Assembly (NCBI GenBank): GCA_963818885.1
Contig: CAWFTP010000004.1
Location: 310,001-374,000, forward strand
Length of the DNA: 64,000 nt
Source: DATFDN01 sp963818885
Lineage (GTDB): Bacteria > Pseudomonadota > Alphaproteobacteria > Acetobacterales > Acetobacteraceae
Reading direction: 5' to 3'
This document shows positions 32,705 through 42,143 of this stretch, one piece after another. The number at the start of each line of letters is the position of its first letter. The first letter of the stretch is position 1. A program made the position numbers and the translations under genes. Below the pieces are notes generated by a model. That model was given only the letters and a program-made list of their open reading frames with translations, did no database searches and was not told the DNA's origin.

Positions 32705-33858
32705 GCCGCCCCCAGCACGCAGGCGGCGGAGCACAGGCCGCGATCGTAGTTGATCATGCCGAATCCGCTGACCAGCGCATGGCGCGCCGGCGCGACCTGC
32801 CGCCCCTCTGCCACGCCCGGCAACTGCCGCATCGCCTCCACTAGCCCGAGATAGCCGCCCGCCGCGCCCGCTTGCCCCATTGAGAGCTGCCCGCCGCCGG
32901 TATTGTGCGGCACGCTGCCCTCGATCCCGAACGTGTTGGCGCGCACGAACGCCGGCCCCGCTCCTTCGGCGCAAAAACCCAGGCCCTCGAACTGCAGCAT
33001 CGAGATCACCGGGTAGTCGTCATACGTCTCAACCAGATCGACCTCCGCCGGCCCGATCCCCGCCTGCGCCCACAGCGCATCCCGATCCATCGCCCAGCCG
33101 CCGCGCAGCTGCACCGGATCATCCGGAAACGCATTGTGCCGCTCGATCGCGCCCAGGATGCACACAAATCTCAGTCCGAGCGCTCTCGCCCGATCCACCG
33201 GCATCACCAGAAACCCGTCCGCCCCCGCGCACGGCATCACGCAATCGAACAGATGCAGCGGCGTCGCGATCGGTCGCGCGGCGAGATACTGATCCAGCGT
33301 CAGCTCGCCTCGCAGCAGCGCGAGCGGATTGCGCTGGGCGTTCTCCCGCTGCGCAACGCAGAGGTTGCCGAAATCCTCCCGTGTCGCGCCCGTCGCGCGC
33401 ATATAGGCGTCGGTGATCAGGGCGAAGCTCGCATTCGGCCCGCCCGCCCCGTACGGATAGACCGCATCGCGCGCGAACACGCTGAAGCTCGCCACCAGGT
33501 CGCGAAAGCTTGTCTCGTTGGCGGTGTCCCCGGCGATGCAGGCGACGATCTCGGCGTCCCCCGCCTGCACCGCGCGCGCCGCCCGGCGCAGCGCGATGAT
33601 CCCGCACGCGCCGCCCATCGGCAGCGACTCCAGATATCGCGGCGAGAGGCCGACATGCTGGGTGAAGCCGACCGCCGTGTCCGGCGCCAAGGTGAAGCTC
33701 GACACGCACAGCCCGTCGATCGCGCCCTTCGGGACGCCGCTCTCGTCGATCAGCCGGCGCAGCGCGCGGCCCAGGAACCAATGCGCCGGTTGGTCGGAGC
33801 GGCGGACATAGGGCTCGGTCACCGGCACGCAGAGCGCGACGCCCGCGTAGTCCCTCAT
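32701..33858 (-). CDS. Thiolase-family enzyme (lipid-transfer-protein type)
   Basis: A 385-residue thiolase-fold protein starting MRDYAGVALCVP at the ATG overlapping the ligase stop. It has a Cys in the usual nucleophile region (MGGACGIIALRRAARAVQAGD), the HNTGGGQLSMGQAGAAGGYLGL glycine loop, and an SGFGMINYDRGLCSAACVL end. It lacks a standard C-terminal CxG motif, as do many SCP-x/Ltp enzymes. With a DUF35 partner it may be a retro-aldolase or acyltransferase acting on CoA thioesters. It is one of three overlapped genes: ligase, thiolase, DUF35. Confidence 0.82.
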   Translation of the reverse strand: MRDYAGVALCVPVTEPYVRRSDQPAHWFLGRALRRLIDESGVPKGAIDGLCVSSFTLAPDTAVGFTQHVGLSPRYLESLPMGGACGIIALRRAARAVQAGDAEIVACIAGDTANETSFRDLVASFSVFARDAVYPYGAGGPNASFALITDAYMRATGATREDFGNLCVAQRENAQRNPLALLRGELTLDQYLAARPIATPLHLFDCVMPCAGADGFLVMPVDRARALGLRFVCILGAIERHNAFPDDPVQLRGGWAMDRDALWAQAGIGPAEVDLVETYDDYPVISMLQFEGLGFCAEGAGPAFVRANTFGIEGSVPHNTGGGQLSMGQAGAAGGYLGLVEAMRQLPGVAEGRQVAPARHALVSGFGMINYDRGLCSAACVLGAA

Positions 33859-35427
33859 CGCCGCTTCAGCGCTCTTGTATCGACGCACGCGGCGCTGCCC
33901 GGCAGGCTCTCCGCCATGGCGCGCAACTCACCACGGGCGATCTTCTGGCTCGCCGTCGTCGGCAGCGCATCGACGAAGGCGACCCAGCCCGGCACCTTGT
34001 GGTACGACAGCTGCTCCAGCGCGGCACGCACGATCGCCTCCGCCGTCTCCCGCATCGAGGTGGGTGCGACGGGCTCGCGCGGAATGACGCAGGCGAGCAC
34101 CTCCTGCTCGCGCACCGGATCGGGCGTCGCTGCGACCGCGACCTCGGCGACCAGGGGATGACGGCGCAGCACGCTCTCCACCTCGACCGCGGCGATGTTC
34201 TCGCCGCTGCGGCGGATCACGTTCTTCTTGCGATCGACGAAATAGAGGTGGCCATCCTCGTCCGCACGCACGATGTCGCCGGTATGGAACCAGCCGTCCT
34301 CCCATGCCTCGCGCGTCGCCGCCGCGTCCTTCAGGTATTCGGTGAAGAATCCGGCGCGCGGGTCGGGTCCGGCGGCGCGCACCAGCAGTTCGCCCGGCGT
34401 CGCCGCCGCGCAGTCGGCACCGGAATCGTCGACGATGCGGGTTGCGACCGCCGGCTCCGGGCGGCCGAAGCAGCTCATGCCGACGTGACGCGGCTCGCGG
34501 TTGGCGATGACCACGGCGCCGGCACCTGTCTCGGTCATCGCCCACGCCTCCAGCAGCGGGAAGCCGAAACGCGCCTCGAACGGCGCGTGCAGCCGCCGGT
34601 CCACGCCGGCGCCGAATCCGAAGCGCACCGCGTGGTCGCGATCCTCGGGCGATTCCGGCGCGCGCCATCAGCATCGACGGCATCACGCCCAGATAGTGCA
34701 CTATGCTCGCGTTGCTCTCGCGTACCGACCGCCACCATGTCTTGGGATGGAACCGGTCGAGCTGGATCAGGCAGCCGCCGGTCATGACCATGGCCATCGC
34801 CGAGCAGGCCATCGCGTTCATGTGCACGAGCGGCAGCGGGGTCAGCAGCCGCTCGGCGCCCTCGCGCAGCGCGCACAGTCCGCCGACATTGGCGTACCAT
34901 TCGCCGGCGCGCAGAAAGTACGCGTTCGACAGCACGCACCCCTTGGGCCGGCCGGTGGTGCCCGACGTGTAGAGCAGCGCGCACTCGTCCGGCGCCGTCG
35001 TGCCGGCCGGCGGGGCAGGCGGCGGCACCGCGTCGTCCGCCATCGCAGGGATCCCGTTCAGCAGCGGCAAGTGCCGCTCCGCCGCGACGCACAGCACGAT
35101 CTCGCTATGCGCGATCAGGTACGCGAGCTCCGCCGGGCGAAGCTCGGGGTTCAGCGGCACGACGCCGACGCCGAGCCCGTTCAGCGCGAACCAGTGCAGG
35201 AAGAAGGTTGGCCGGTTCTCCAGCATCAGGCCAACCCGGTGCCCCGTTCCATAGCCGGCCGCCGCGTACGCCGCGCGCAGCCGGGCGATCTTCTTTGCTG
35301 CCTCTCCATAGGTGATCGTGCCCGGGGCAATACCGTACATGTCGGCCGTCTCTTGGAGCACATGCAGGAACGGCCGCTCGGCGAATCGCGCGGCGGTGCC
35401 GTCGAAGGCGGCGGCGACGCTTATCAT
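33855..35427 (-). CDS. AMP-binding acyl-CoA ligase (one frameshift)
   Basis: A class I adenylate-forming ligase of about 523 residues starting MISVAAAFDGTAARF. The P-loop-like LLYTSGTTGRPKG is clear. Near 34665 an extra base breaks the frame; skipping it joins MLMARPESPEDRD with AVRFGFGAGVDRR. Then follow AWAMTETGAG, GWFHTGDIVRADEDGHLYFVDRKKNVIRRSGEN and the C-terminal lysine motif TASQKIARGEL. It activates a carboxylic acid to its CoA thioester with ATP. Substrate is unknown; short crotonobetaine/carnitine or medium acids are typical of near relatives. Its stop overlaps the thiolase start. Confidence 0.85.
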
Positions 35428-35440
35428 GGTCCTGGCGTTC

Positions 35441-35977
35441 TCATGCCTCGACGGTCTTGAGCATGCCAATTGCCGCCCGCCGCCGCGCGTCCACACGCGC
35501 GAGCCATCCGTTTCCGAACTCACCGAACGTCGGCAGCGAGCGATAGAACTCCGTCTGCCGATTCGCGAGATTCACGATCAGCCCCGCCGGGTCCGCCTTG
35601 CGGGTCGCCCGGAGCGTCTGCGGTCCGACGCAGCCGTCGACATCGGCCGGCGAGAAGCCAAGCGCCTGCTGCAGCAGGCGCACCGAGCGCCATGGGCCCG
35701 CGTTCACGCCCATGTCGAACACCATCAGGTCGATGCCCGCCGGCATCGACCCGCATTGCATCTTGTTCCAATAGTCAGCGCCATAGATGGCCTGCACCGT
35801 GGCGGGGGAGATGTCGCGAACCGCCGCCACGTCCAGGCTGTCGTCCCCGGTCCAGTTCCGCAGTGTCGCGAGCGTGATCCCCTGGCACGTCGCCCCGCCC
35901 GGATCATCCGGATTGTCGCAGAACCCGCCCTCCTCCTTCAACGTGAAGGCAAGGCAGATCGCGAACTGGTTAGCCAT
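35441..35977 (-). CDS. GH108-type lysozyme/endolysin
   Basis: A 178-residue protein beginning MANQFAICLAFTLKEEGGF behind a CGGAGGAGCGGG ribosome site. The catalytic Glu lies in EEGGFCDNPDDPGGAT, followed by GITLATLRNWTGDD, as in glycosyl hydrolase family 108. A peptidoglycan-binding_3 domain follows (DYWNKMQCGSMPAGIDLMVFDMGVNAG, GCVGPQTL, FYRSLPTF). Such N-acetylmuramidases come from phages and gene-transfer agents and cut cell-wall glycan. No other phage genes are nearby and it has no signal peptide. It ends 13 bases before the ligase start. Confidence 0.85.
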   Translation of the reverse strand: MANQFAICLAFTLKEEGGFCDNPDDPGGATCQGITLATLRNWTGDDSLDVAAVRDISPATVQAIYGADYWNKMQCGSMPAGIDLMVFDMGVNAGPWRSVRLLQQALGFSPADVDGCVGPQTLRATRKADPAGLIVNLANRQTEFYRSLPTFGEFGNGWLARVDARRRAAIGMLKTVEA

Positions 35978-36070
35978 CCCGCTCCTCCGGCGTTCCGCCG
36001 CAGGATAGCCGGATGAGTGCGATCCCGGTAAGGTATCTCGCCAATCGCGAGAAAACAAAGGGAGGAAGCC

Positions 36071-37243
36071 ATGCCGTCACGCGCCCTGCGCGCATCCGTC
36101 GCACTGTCCGCGCTGCTCGCGGCCCTGCCGCTCGCCCGGGCCTATGCGGCGCCGTTCATGATCGTCGGCGACGACGAGAAGCTGCTTTGGGACGAGCATG
36201 GCAACGCCGTCGTCAAGCCGACCGGCCACGACAACGTCGTCATCGTCGATCTTGCTGACCCGGAGAACCCGAAGATCGTCGCCAACGTTTCGGTTGAGAA
36301 CTCCGTCGTCGGGCCGCCCACCAACGTCGCCATCACGCCGGACGGCAATCTCGGCCTGGTTGCCGATTCACTGACCGTCGTGCAGGACGGTGACAAGCTC
36401 AAATCGGTGCCGACCGATAAGCTCTTCGTCATCGACCTCAAGGCCAGCCCGCCGGCGGTCGCGCAGACCGTCACGGTCGGCAAGCAGCCTTCCGGCATCG
36501 CGGTCAGCGCGGACGGCACGCATGCGCTGATCGCCAATCGTGCCGGCAACTCGGTCAGTCTCCTGAAGATCGAGAACGACAAGGTCAGTCAGGTCGCCGA
36601 GCTGCCGATGGGCACCAGCATCACTGCCGTGGAGTTCACCCCGGACGGCAAGCACGCGCTCGCCGTGAAGTCCCTGGTGAACCAGATCGAGCTGCTGGAC
36701 ATCGACGGCGACACGATCAGCGACACCAAGACCGCGTTTCCGACCTACACGTTCCCCTACAACGTGGTGGTCTCTCCGGATGGCAAGCTCGCGCTGACTG
36801 CGGATAACGGCTTCAGCGGCAATGCCGACGGCAACGTGGACCTGGTCAGCGTGATCGACCTCACCGGCGAGCATCCGCATGTCATCAACCGCATCGCCGT
36901 CGCGGATGCGCCGGAGGGACTCGCCATGAGCCCGCGCGGCGATGTCGCCGTAGTCGCGAGCGTGCAGGGCTCTAACCTGCAAGGGAAGTGGTTCCATCAC
37001 CCCGATGGCGTCATCACAGTGCTGAAGATCGATGGCAGCTCGGTTACGCCGATCAAGGTGATCGGTGTTGGCAACACGCCGGAGGCCGCCGCCTTCACGC
37101 CCGATGGCAAGTATCTCTATGTCGGAAACTATCTTGATCAGGACTTCAACATCCTGAAGGTGGACGGTTCGGTGGTGACCGATACCGGCAAGCGCTTCAA
37201 GGTTCCCGGCCACCCGGCCTCGGCGCGGATGAGCCCGCATTGA
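36071..37243 (+). CDS. Secreted beta-propeller protein (YncE/lactonase-like)
   Basis: A 390-residue protein with a signal peptide cut near AYA (about residue 26) and seven-bladed propeller repeats: PTNVAITPDGNLGLVAD, PSGIAVSADGTHALIANR, AVEFTPDGKHALAVKS, NVVVSPDGKLALTADN, GLAMSPRGDVAVVAS and AAAFTPDGKYLYVGN. The family includes YncE and periplasmic lactonase-like proteins; no enzymatic residues stand out. It overlaps the next gene by four bases (TTGA). Function unknown. Confidence 0.8.
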   Translation: MPSRALRASVALSALLAALPLARAYAAPFMIVGDDEKLLWDEHGNAVVKPTGHDNVVIVDLADPENPKIVANVSVENSVVGPPTNVAITPDGNLGLVADSLTVVQDGDKLKSVPTDKLFVIDLKASPPAVAQTVTVGKQPSGIAVSADGTHALIANRAGNSVSLLKIENDKVSQVAELPMGTSITAVEFTPDGKHALAVKSLVNQIELLDIDGDTISDTKTAFPTYTFPYNVVVSPDGKLALTADNGFSGNADGNVDLVSVIDLTGEHPHVINRIAVADAPEGLAMSPRGDVAVVASVQGSNLQGKWFHHPDGVITVLKIDGSSVTPIKVIGVGNTPEAAAFTPDGKYLYVGNYLDQDFNILKVDGSVVTDTGKRFKVPGHPASARMSPH

Positions 37244-37998
37244 GCGAAGCGGGTGAGGCCGCTCCGACCGGCCCCACCTATCCGCCCCTCGATACGCCCA
37301 AGCGCGTCGCCGAGGATGTGTTTATTGTCGATGCCGCGTTCCCCGGCGTGCTCGGCCGGGTGTTCGCCATCCGCATGAGCATCCTGCGCCTGCCGGACTC
37401 GACGCTTCTGCTGCACTCGCCCACCCCACTCACGGACGCGCTGCGCCGCGACATCGATGCGCTCGGCAGCGTGCGTCATCTCGTCGCGCCGAGCTTCGCC
37501 CATTGGATGTTCCTCGGCGCCTGGCAGCGCGCCTATCCCGACGCGACGAGCTGGGCCGCTCCAGGCTTGCGGGAAAGAAGGCCGGTGCATCGCGCTGGCC
37601 TGCGGCTCGATCACGATCTGTCCGACACCGCCCCCGCTTCCTGGGGCGGCGCGATCGAGATGGTCGTCATCCCGGGCGGCCGCGGCTTTCACGAGGCCGC
37701 GCTGTTCCATCGCGCGACGCGCACCCTGTTGCTTGCCGACCTGGTGCAGAATCTGGAGCCATCGAAACTACCGGCGGCGATGCGCCCGCTCGCGCGGCTG
37801 CTCGGGGTCCTTGCGCCAGACGGCATGGTGCCGGTCTACCTGCGCAGGGTCATCAATCGCCGCCGCGCCGATGCCGCCGCGGCTGCCGCCCGCCTGCTCG
37901 CGCTACAGCCGGAGCGCGTCATCTTCGCGCACGGACGCTGGTTCGACCGTGACGGCACGGCGGCGCTGCGCCGGTCTCTGCGCTGGCTGGTGGCCTGA
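37240..37998 (+). CDS. DUF4336 protein (metallo-beta-lactamase-like fold)
   Basis: A 252-residue protein starting at TTG overlapping the TGA of the propeller gene. It shows the DUF4336 pattern: VAEDVFIVDAAFPGVLGRVF, SILRLPDSTLLLHSPTPL, HLVAPSFAHWMFLGAWQRAYP, and IPGGRGFHEAALFHRATRTLLLADLV, ending in FAHGRWFDRDG. It is related to metallo-hydrolases but the canonical HxHxDH motif is absent, so catalytic activity is doubtful. The TTG start is inferred from the overlap and from lack of an ATG in frame. Confidence 0.78.
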   Translation: MSEAGEAAPTGPTYPPLDTPKRVAEDVFIVDAAFPGVLGRVFAIRMSILRLPDSTLLLHSPTPLTDALRRDIDALGSVRHLVAPSFAHWMFLGAWQRAYPDATSWAAPGLRERRPVHRAGLRLDHDLSDTAPASWGGAIEMVVIPGGRGFHEAALFHRATRTLLLADLVQNLEPSKLPAAMRPLARLLGVLAPDGMVPVYLRRVINRRRADAAAAAARLLALQPERVIFAHGRWFDRDGTAALRRSLRWLVA

Positions 37999-38006
37999 CC
38001 GGCGGG

Positions 38007-38501
38007 CTATCGGTGCCGCCGACGCCAGCGCGCAAACCCCACGCCGAGGAGGCCAACCAGAAGAGGAAGTAGGGCGGCAGGCTCCGCGATCGCCTCGAAC
38101 CGCGTGTCGGGCGACGCAGGATCGAAGGTGAACAAACCGGCAATCGGCGGCCCGTTGATCTGCGACAGCTCCGCCAGACTAGGCGTCCACGGGTCGCGCG
38201 CCTCCCAGCCTGACGAGAGCGCCGCAGGCCCCGGTTGCTGGAACAACTCGCCCGCTTCCCCCGGCGCGGGGTGGAAATTGGCGCTACCGAAGCCCAGGGC
38301 CTGAACCACTTCCGTGCCATCGTCGTCGCGCGACGTCCTCCCGTTTGGGTGAAACGTGCCTCCGAACGAGGATTCGTAGCGATACAGCGAGCTACCCGGC
38401 TCCGGCGTGGCCGCGTCCGAGCCGACAGCCGCCGCGCCACCGGGTCCGAGGGCAAGGGCCGCAGCGATCAAGGCTCCGCGAATGGTGCTGGCCGCCAACA
38501 T
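38007..38501 (-). CDS. PEP-CTERM sorting-domain protein
   Basis: A 164-residue secreted protein with an N-terminal signal (MLAASTIRGALIAAALALG) and a C-terminal tripartite sorting signal. The signal consists of an EPA motif (IAEPAALLP), a hydrophobic span (LLVGLLGVGF) and the basic tail ARWRRRHR. Such proteins are recognised by an exosortase (XrtA) and moved to the surface or extracellular matrix. A ribosome site AAGGAG lies 12 bases upstream. The mature part (GGTFHPNGRTS, GFGSANFHPAPGEAG) is not recognised. It relates to the XrtA-type glycosyltransferase at 62778. Confidence 0.72.
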   Translation of the reverse strand: MLAASTIRGALIAAALALGPGGAAAVGSDAATPEPGSSLYRYESSFGGTFHPNGRTSRDDDGTEVVQALGFGSANFHPAPGEAGELFQQPGPAALSSGWEARDPWTPSLAELSQINGPPIAGLFTFDPASPDTRFEAIAEPAALLPLLVGLLGVGFARWRRRHR

Positions 38502-38731
38502 GGCCGCCGCGCATCTCCTTTCTGATCTCTTACGGGGATGCGAGTATCCTTTAGAAATGTCAACGCGATAGCCACGCCTGTTGCCGGGGGGCGCCGAGGG
38601 TTCGGACTGACAAGACCGTGAGCCGACGCGAGATCCCTGGCTCTGGTACTCACGCTTAAATTATCGTTGCGGCGTTGAGCCGACGCACTTTCCCACCATC
38701 TCCGAAGGCCGACCTATACAGGATTGCGCCG

Positions 38732-38911
38732 ATGCTGACCCTTCTGATCATTATCCTGATCTTGCTCTTCCTATTCGGTGGCGGCGGCTACTACGGCTAT
38801 CGCCGGGAATATTACGGCGGCGGCGGCTTCGGCCTCATCGGACTGATCCTGATCATCCTTCTGATCGTGGTGATCTTCGGCGGGCCCGGCTGGGGCTGGT
38901 ACCACTACTAG
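38732..38911 (+). CDS. Small membrane protein (59 residues, Gly/Tyr-rich)
   Basis: The peptide has two hydrophobic segments, LIIILILLFLF and GLIGLILIILLIVVIF, around a GGGGYYGYRREYYGGGG loop, and ends GPGWGWYHY. It is similar in build to DUF3309-type small proteins, often stress-linked. Start at MLTLLIIIL is chosen over an ATG 19 codons upstream. The TAG overlaps by four bases the convergent NUDIX gene end. Confidence 0.6.
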   Translation: MLTLLIIILILLFLFGGGGYYGYRREYYGGGGFGLIGLILIILLIVVIFGGPGWGWYHY

Positions 38912-39690
38912 GCGCGCGGCTCCATCGCCGGCGGGTCGGTGCTTTCGAACACCGATCCGCCGTAGCCCGCCGCCTCCGGGATACGCATGATCCGCCCGGT
39001 CGGCGTCCGCGTCGTCTCCGGCATGACCGTCACAATCGGGTTCGTCCGCGCGGCCTCGATCGCCGCGGCGGTGACGCGCCATTGCGCGAGCTTGCGCAGG
39101 TTGAGCCGCGTGGGAAACACGAGCTTCCATCTGCCCTGCACGGCTTCGGCCAGCGCGCGCGCGGGATTGATCCACACGCTGTCGACTGACTCCGCGCCGT
39201 CGTGCACCGCGAGGTGATCGGCCGGCGCGACCGCCAGGAAGAAATGCGTATCGAAGCGCTTCGGCATCGTCGTGGGCGTAATCCAATGCGCGAACGGCGT
39301 CATCAGCTCGGTCGCTAGTTCCAAATCCTCGCGCTCCAGGAGTTCCGCAAACGTGAGCCCCGTGGCCATCGCAGCGAGGCGGCCCGCGTCGATCAGTCCA
39401 TTGTCACCGCGTGGACGTGCGAGCAGCACGCCGCATTCCTCGTGCACTTCCCGGATGCCCGCGACCCGCAGCGCGAGGTCGTCGCCCACAACACCCGGCA
39501 CATGCCCGCCGCGCGGACCGTCGGCAATCGCGCGATCCGGCGGATCAACTCGCCCGCCGGGAAACACGAGCGCACCGGAGGCGAAGTCGATCTCATGGTG
39601 GCGCACCACCATGAAGACCTCCATCCCGTCAGGCGCATCGCGCAGCAGCAGGACGGTGGCGGCGGGTCGCGCCGGAGCGGGGTCGGTCAT
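38908..39690 (-). CDS. NUDIX hydrolase, NUDT19/CoA-diphosphatase-like
   Basis: A 260-residue NUDIX protein starting at an ATG overlapping the livF stop. The Nudix box is split: GGRVDPP, then an insertion of about 25 residues, then REVHEECGVLL, the layout of NUDT19/RP2p acyl-CoA diphosphatases. Those enzymes cleave CoA thioesters to 3',5'-ADP and acyl-phosphopantetheine. Placement as the last gene of a transport and CoA-thioester pathway run suggests CoA-level housekeeping. It converges on the small membrane protein gene. Confidence 0.82.
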   Translation of the reverse strand: MTDPAPARPAATVLLLRDAPDGMEVFMVVRHHEIDFASGALVFPGGRVDPPDRAIADGPRGGHVPGVVGDDLALRVAGIREVHEECGVLLARPRGDNGLIDAGRLAAMATGLTFAELLEREDLELATELMTPFAHWITPTTMPKRFDTHFFLAVAPADHLAVHDGAESVDSVWINPARALAEAVQGRWKLVFPTRLNLRKLAQWRVTAAAIEAARTNPIVTVMPETTRTPTGRIMRIPEAAGYGGSVFESTDPPAMEPRA

Positions 39691-40442
39691 GCGCCGAGTG
39701 GACCATCCGCCGCCTGCGCCGGCAAGCGACGCTGGCCGAGGTACGTGGCAAGAATGCGAGGGTCGTCGGCCAGCACCGCGCTCGGCCCCTCGGCGGACAC
39801 CGCGCCCATCTCCAGCACGTAGCCGTAATCGGCGACCTGCAGCGCCGCCCTTGCGTTCTGCTCCACCAGGAGGATCGACAGGCCGCGCCCGCGCAGCGCC
39901 GCCAGCACATGGAAGATCTCGCGCACGATGCGCGGCGCGAGCCCGAGGCTCGGCTCGTCGAGCAGCAGCAGCCGTGGCCGCCCCATCAGCGCGCGGCCCA
40001 GCGCCAGCATCTGTCGCTCCCCACCGGACAGCGTGCTGGCGAGCTGCGTGCGCCGCTCCTGCAAGCGCGGGAAGACGGCGAACACGTCGCGCATCGCTTC
40101 GTCCGCATCGCGCACGCCCGCGCGCCTTCGCGCATATCCCCCGAGCAGCAAATTGTCGGCGACGCTCATGTCGGCGAACAGCGCCCGCGTCTCCGGCACC
40201 AGGATCACGCCGGCGCCGACCAGCACCTCGACACCTGGCGCCGGCTCCCCCCGGTAGAGCACACTACCGCCCCGGCGCGGCAGCAGGCCCATGACCGCGC
40301 CCATCAGCGTCGTCTTGCCGGCGCCGTTCGGTCCGACAATGGCCACGATCTGCCCCTCGCCGACACCGAGACTCACGCCATGCAGCACCTCGACATGGCC
40401 GTAGCCCGCGCGCAGCCCCTCGATCGCCAGCAACGGCGTCAC
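39687..40442 (-). CDS. livF: Branched-chain-type ABC transporter ATP-binding protein LivF
   Basis: A 251-residue ATPase starting at GTG (MTPLLAIEGLRAGYGH) that overlaps the livG stop. Walker A VGPNGAGKTT, signature LSGGERQMLALGRAL and Walker B LLLLDEPSLGLAP are intact, and SILLVEQNARAAL is the LivF-type H-loop region. It pairs with LivG to power uptake of amino acids, aromatic acids or other organic anions. Its TGA overlaps the NUDIX gene start. Confidence 0.92.
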   Translation of the reverse strand: MTPLLAIEGLRAGYGHVEVLHGVSLGVGEGQIVAIVGPNGAGKTTLMGAVMGLLPRRGGSVLYRGEPAPGVEVLVGAGVILVPETRALFADMSVADNLLLGGYARRRAGVRDADEAMRDVFAVFPRLQERRTQLASTLSGGERQMLALGRALMGRPRLLLLDEPSLGLAPRIVREIFHVLAALRGRGLSILLVEQNARAALQVADYGYVLEMGAVSAEGPSAVLADDPRILATYLGQRRLPAQAADGPLGA

Positions 40443-41236
40443 GCGACGCCGCCGAGATAGGCTTCCAGGACCGCGGGATCGGCCTGCACGCGCTCGGGCG
40501 GGCCGTCGGCGATCTTCTGGCCGAAATCCATCACCACGACGCGGCCGGCGAGCTGCATCACAAAGTCCATGTCGTGCTCGACCAGCAGCACGCCCATCCC
40601 CTCGTCGCGCAGCTGACGCAGCAGGGTCGCGAGATGCTCCTTCTCGGCGTAGCGCAGCCCGGCGGCAGGCTCGTCGAGCAGCAGCAGGCGCGGGCGCAGG
40701 CACAGCGCGCGCGCGATCTCCACCAACCGCTGCCGCCCGAGCGGCAGGTCGCCGGCCGGCGTGTCGAGCACATCTCCCAATCCGACGCGACGTGCCGCGC
40801 GCATCGCCTCGGCGATCAGCCGGCGCTCCTCGCCTCGTTCCAGGCGCAGCATGGCGCGCACCACACCAGCGTGGCCGCCCAGATGCGCGCCGATGGCGAC
40901 GTTCTCCAGCACGCTGCGTCCGCCCAGCAGCCTGGTGTGCTGGAAGGTGCGCGCGAGTCCGGCGGCCGCGGCGGAGCGCGGCTTCATTCGCGCGGGCCCG
41001 CCGCCGAACACGCGGACGTGCCCCGCGCTCGGCGCCAGGATGCCGCTGATGACGTTGAATAGCGTCGTCTTGCCGGCGCCGTTCGGCCCGATCAGCGCGA
41101 CGATCTCGCCGGCATGGACCGAGAAGCTGATGTCCTGGTTCGCCGCGAGGCCGCCGAACAGCCGGGTTACGGATTCGACGCGCAGCAGTTCCGCGCCATC
41201 CTGGCGATGCGCGGGAGCGCGCCTCCGCGGCCTCAA
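40439..41236 (-). CDS. livG: Branched-chain-type ABC transporter ATP-binding protein LivG
   Basis: An ATPase with Walker A IGPNGAGKTT, LARTFQHTRLLGGRSVLENVAIG, signature LPLGRQRLVEIARAL (a divergent LSGGQ) and Walker B LLLLDEPAAGL, ending VVVMDFGQKIADGPP. No good start codon exists and the LivM frame runs on without a stop. Skipping one C in the TCCCGC stretch near 41225 joins the permease to LivG as one polypeptide, an architecture known in this family. The TTG at 41236 used here is only a nominal boundary. Confidence 0.85.
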   Translation of the reverse strand: MRPRRRAPAHRQDGAELLRVESVTRLFGGLAANQDISFSVHAGEIVALIGPNGAGKTTLFNVISGILAPSAGHVRVFGGGPARMKPRSAAAAGLARTFQHTRLLGGRSVLENVAIGAHLGGHAGVVRAMLRLERGEERRLIAEAMRAARRVGLGDVLDTPAGDLPLGRQRLVEIARALCLRPRLLLLDEPAAGLRYAEKEHLATLLRQLRDEGMGVLLVEHDMDFVMQLAGRVVVMDFGQKIADGPPERVQADPAVLEAYLGGVA

Positions 41237-42143
41237 TCACCGGCGGGTGCCGACGCGGTACTGGCCGTGGGAGGAACCGATCGAAGAACGGCAGCAGCCC
41301 GGCTGGCGCGCGCTGCAGCAGCAGGATGACAATGACGCTGAACACCAGCAGCTCGAAATCACCGGCCCGCCCGGTCAGGCGGGGGATCCAGTCGTTGAAC
41401 TGATCGCGCAGCACCACGACCAGCGCCGCGCCCACCACCGCGCCGCCCAGGCGGTCGATGCCGCCGATGATCGCCATGAACAAGTAGTCGATGCTGGCGT
41501 CCAGGCTGAACGGCGTCGGGTTGATGAAGCGCTGGAAATGGGCGAACAGCCAGCCGGCGATTCCCGCGTAGAGTGCCGCGAGCACGAACACCGCCCGGCT
41601 CAGCGCGACGGTGTCGATCCCGACGCTTTCGGCCATCGTCCGCGCGCCGTTCAACGCGCGGATGGCGCGCCCGGCGCGACTGTCGAGCAGGTTCGCAGAG
41701 GCGACCGTCAGCGCCACCAGCAGTATCCAAATCAGCGCGAGATTCGCCCGCCGGTCGGCGAGGAACGGGATTGCCGGGATATTGCCGATACCGTTGAAGC
41801 CGTGCAGGAACGGCAAGGTGCCGAACAGCGAGAAGAAGCTGATCCCCCAGGCGACCGAGATCAGCGCGAGGAAGTGCCCCGACAGCCGCGCGGTGATCAA
41901 GCCGAGCAACCAGGCGACGACGCCGACCAGCACGAGCCCGGCGAGCAGCCCAAGGAAGGGCGAATGCCCGCCGATGCTCAGCAGCGCCGTCGCGTACGCG
42001 CCAAGGCCGACGAAGCTCGCCTGCCCGAACGAGGTCTGGCCGCTGATCCCGGTCAGCAGCACGAGGCCGAGCGCCACCATCCCCGCCATGCCGACATAGC
42101 CCATCAGCGTGACCCAGAACGGCGGGAGCAGCGCGGGAACCAC
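41237..42143 (-). CDS. livM: Branched-chain-type ABC transporter permease LivM (probably fused to LivG)
   Basis: A multi-spanning permease with LTGISGQTSFGQASFVGLGAYATA, the LivM loop ARLSGHFLALISVAWG, LLDSRAGRAIRALNGARTMAESVGID and MAIIGGIDRLGGAVVGAA. The listed start is a GTG at 42143. A hydrophobic stretch (WGTAAALLACIVV) lies in frame ahead of it with no ATG, so the true 5' end may be upstream or damaged. The 3' end reads into LivG after a +1 shift. Its partner LivH lies 4.7 kb away beyond an opposite-strand ABC cassette. Confidence 0.82.

Noticed and set aside
34535..35092. Alternative minus-strand frame within the ligase gene
   Set aside because: It is an out-of-frame reading of the adenylation domain with no family pattern.
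40449..41062. A Nudix or regulatory gene on the plus strand opposite livG
   Set aside because: Only antisense low-complexity translation; no start signal or motif.
39687..42143. A continuous 818-codon minus-strand frame
   Set aside because: It joins LivM, a shadow of LivG read in the wrong frame, and LivF. LivG is clearly coded in another frame between them, so this is not one protein.
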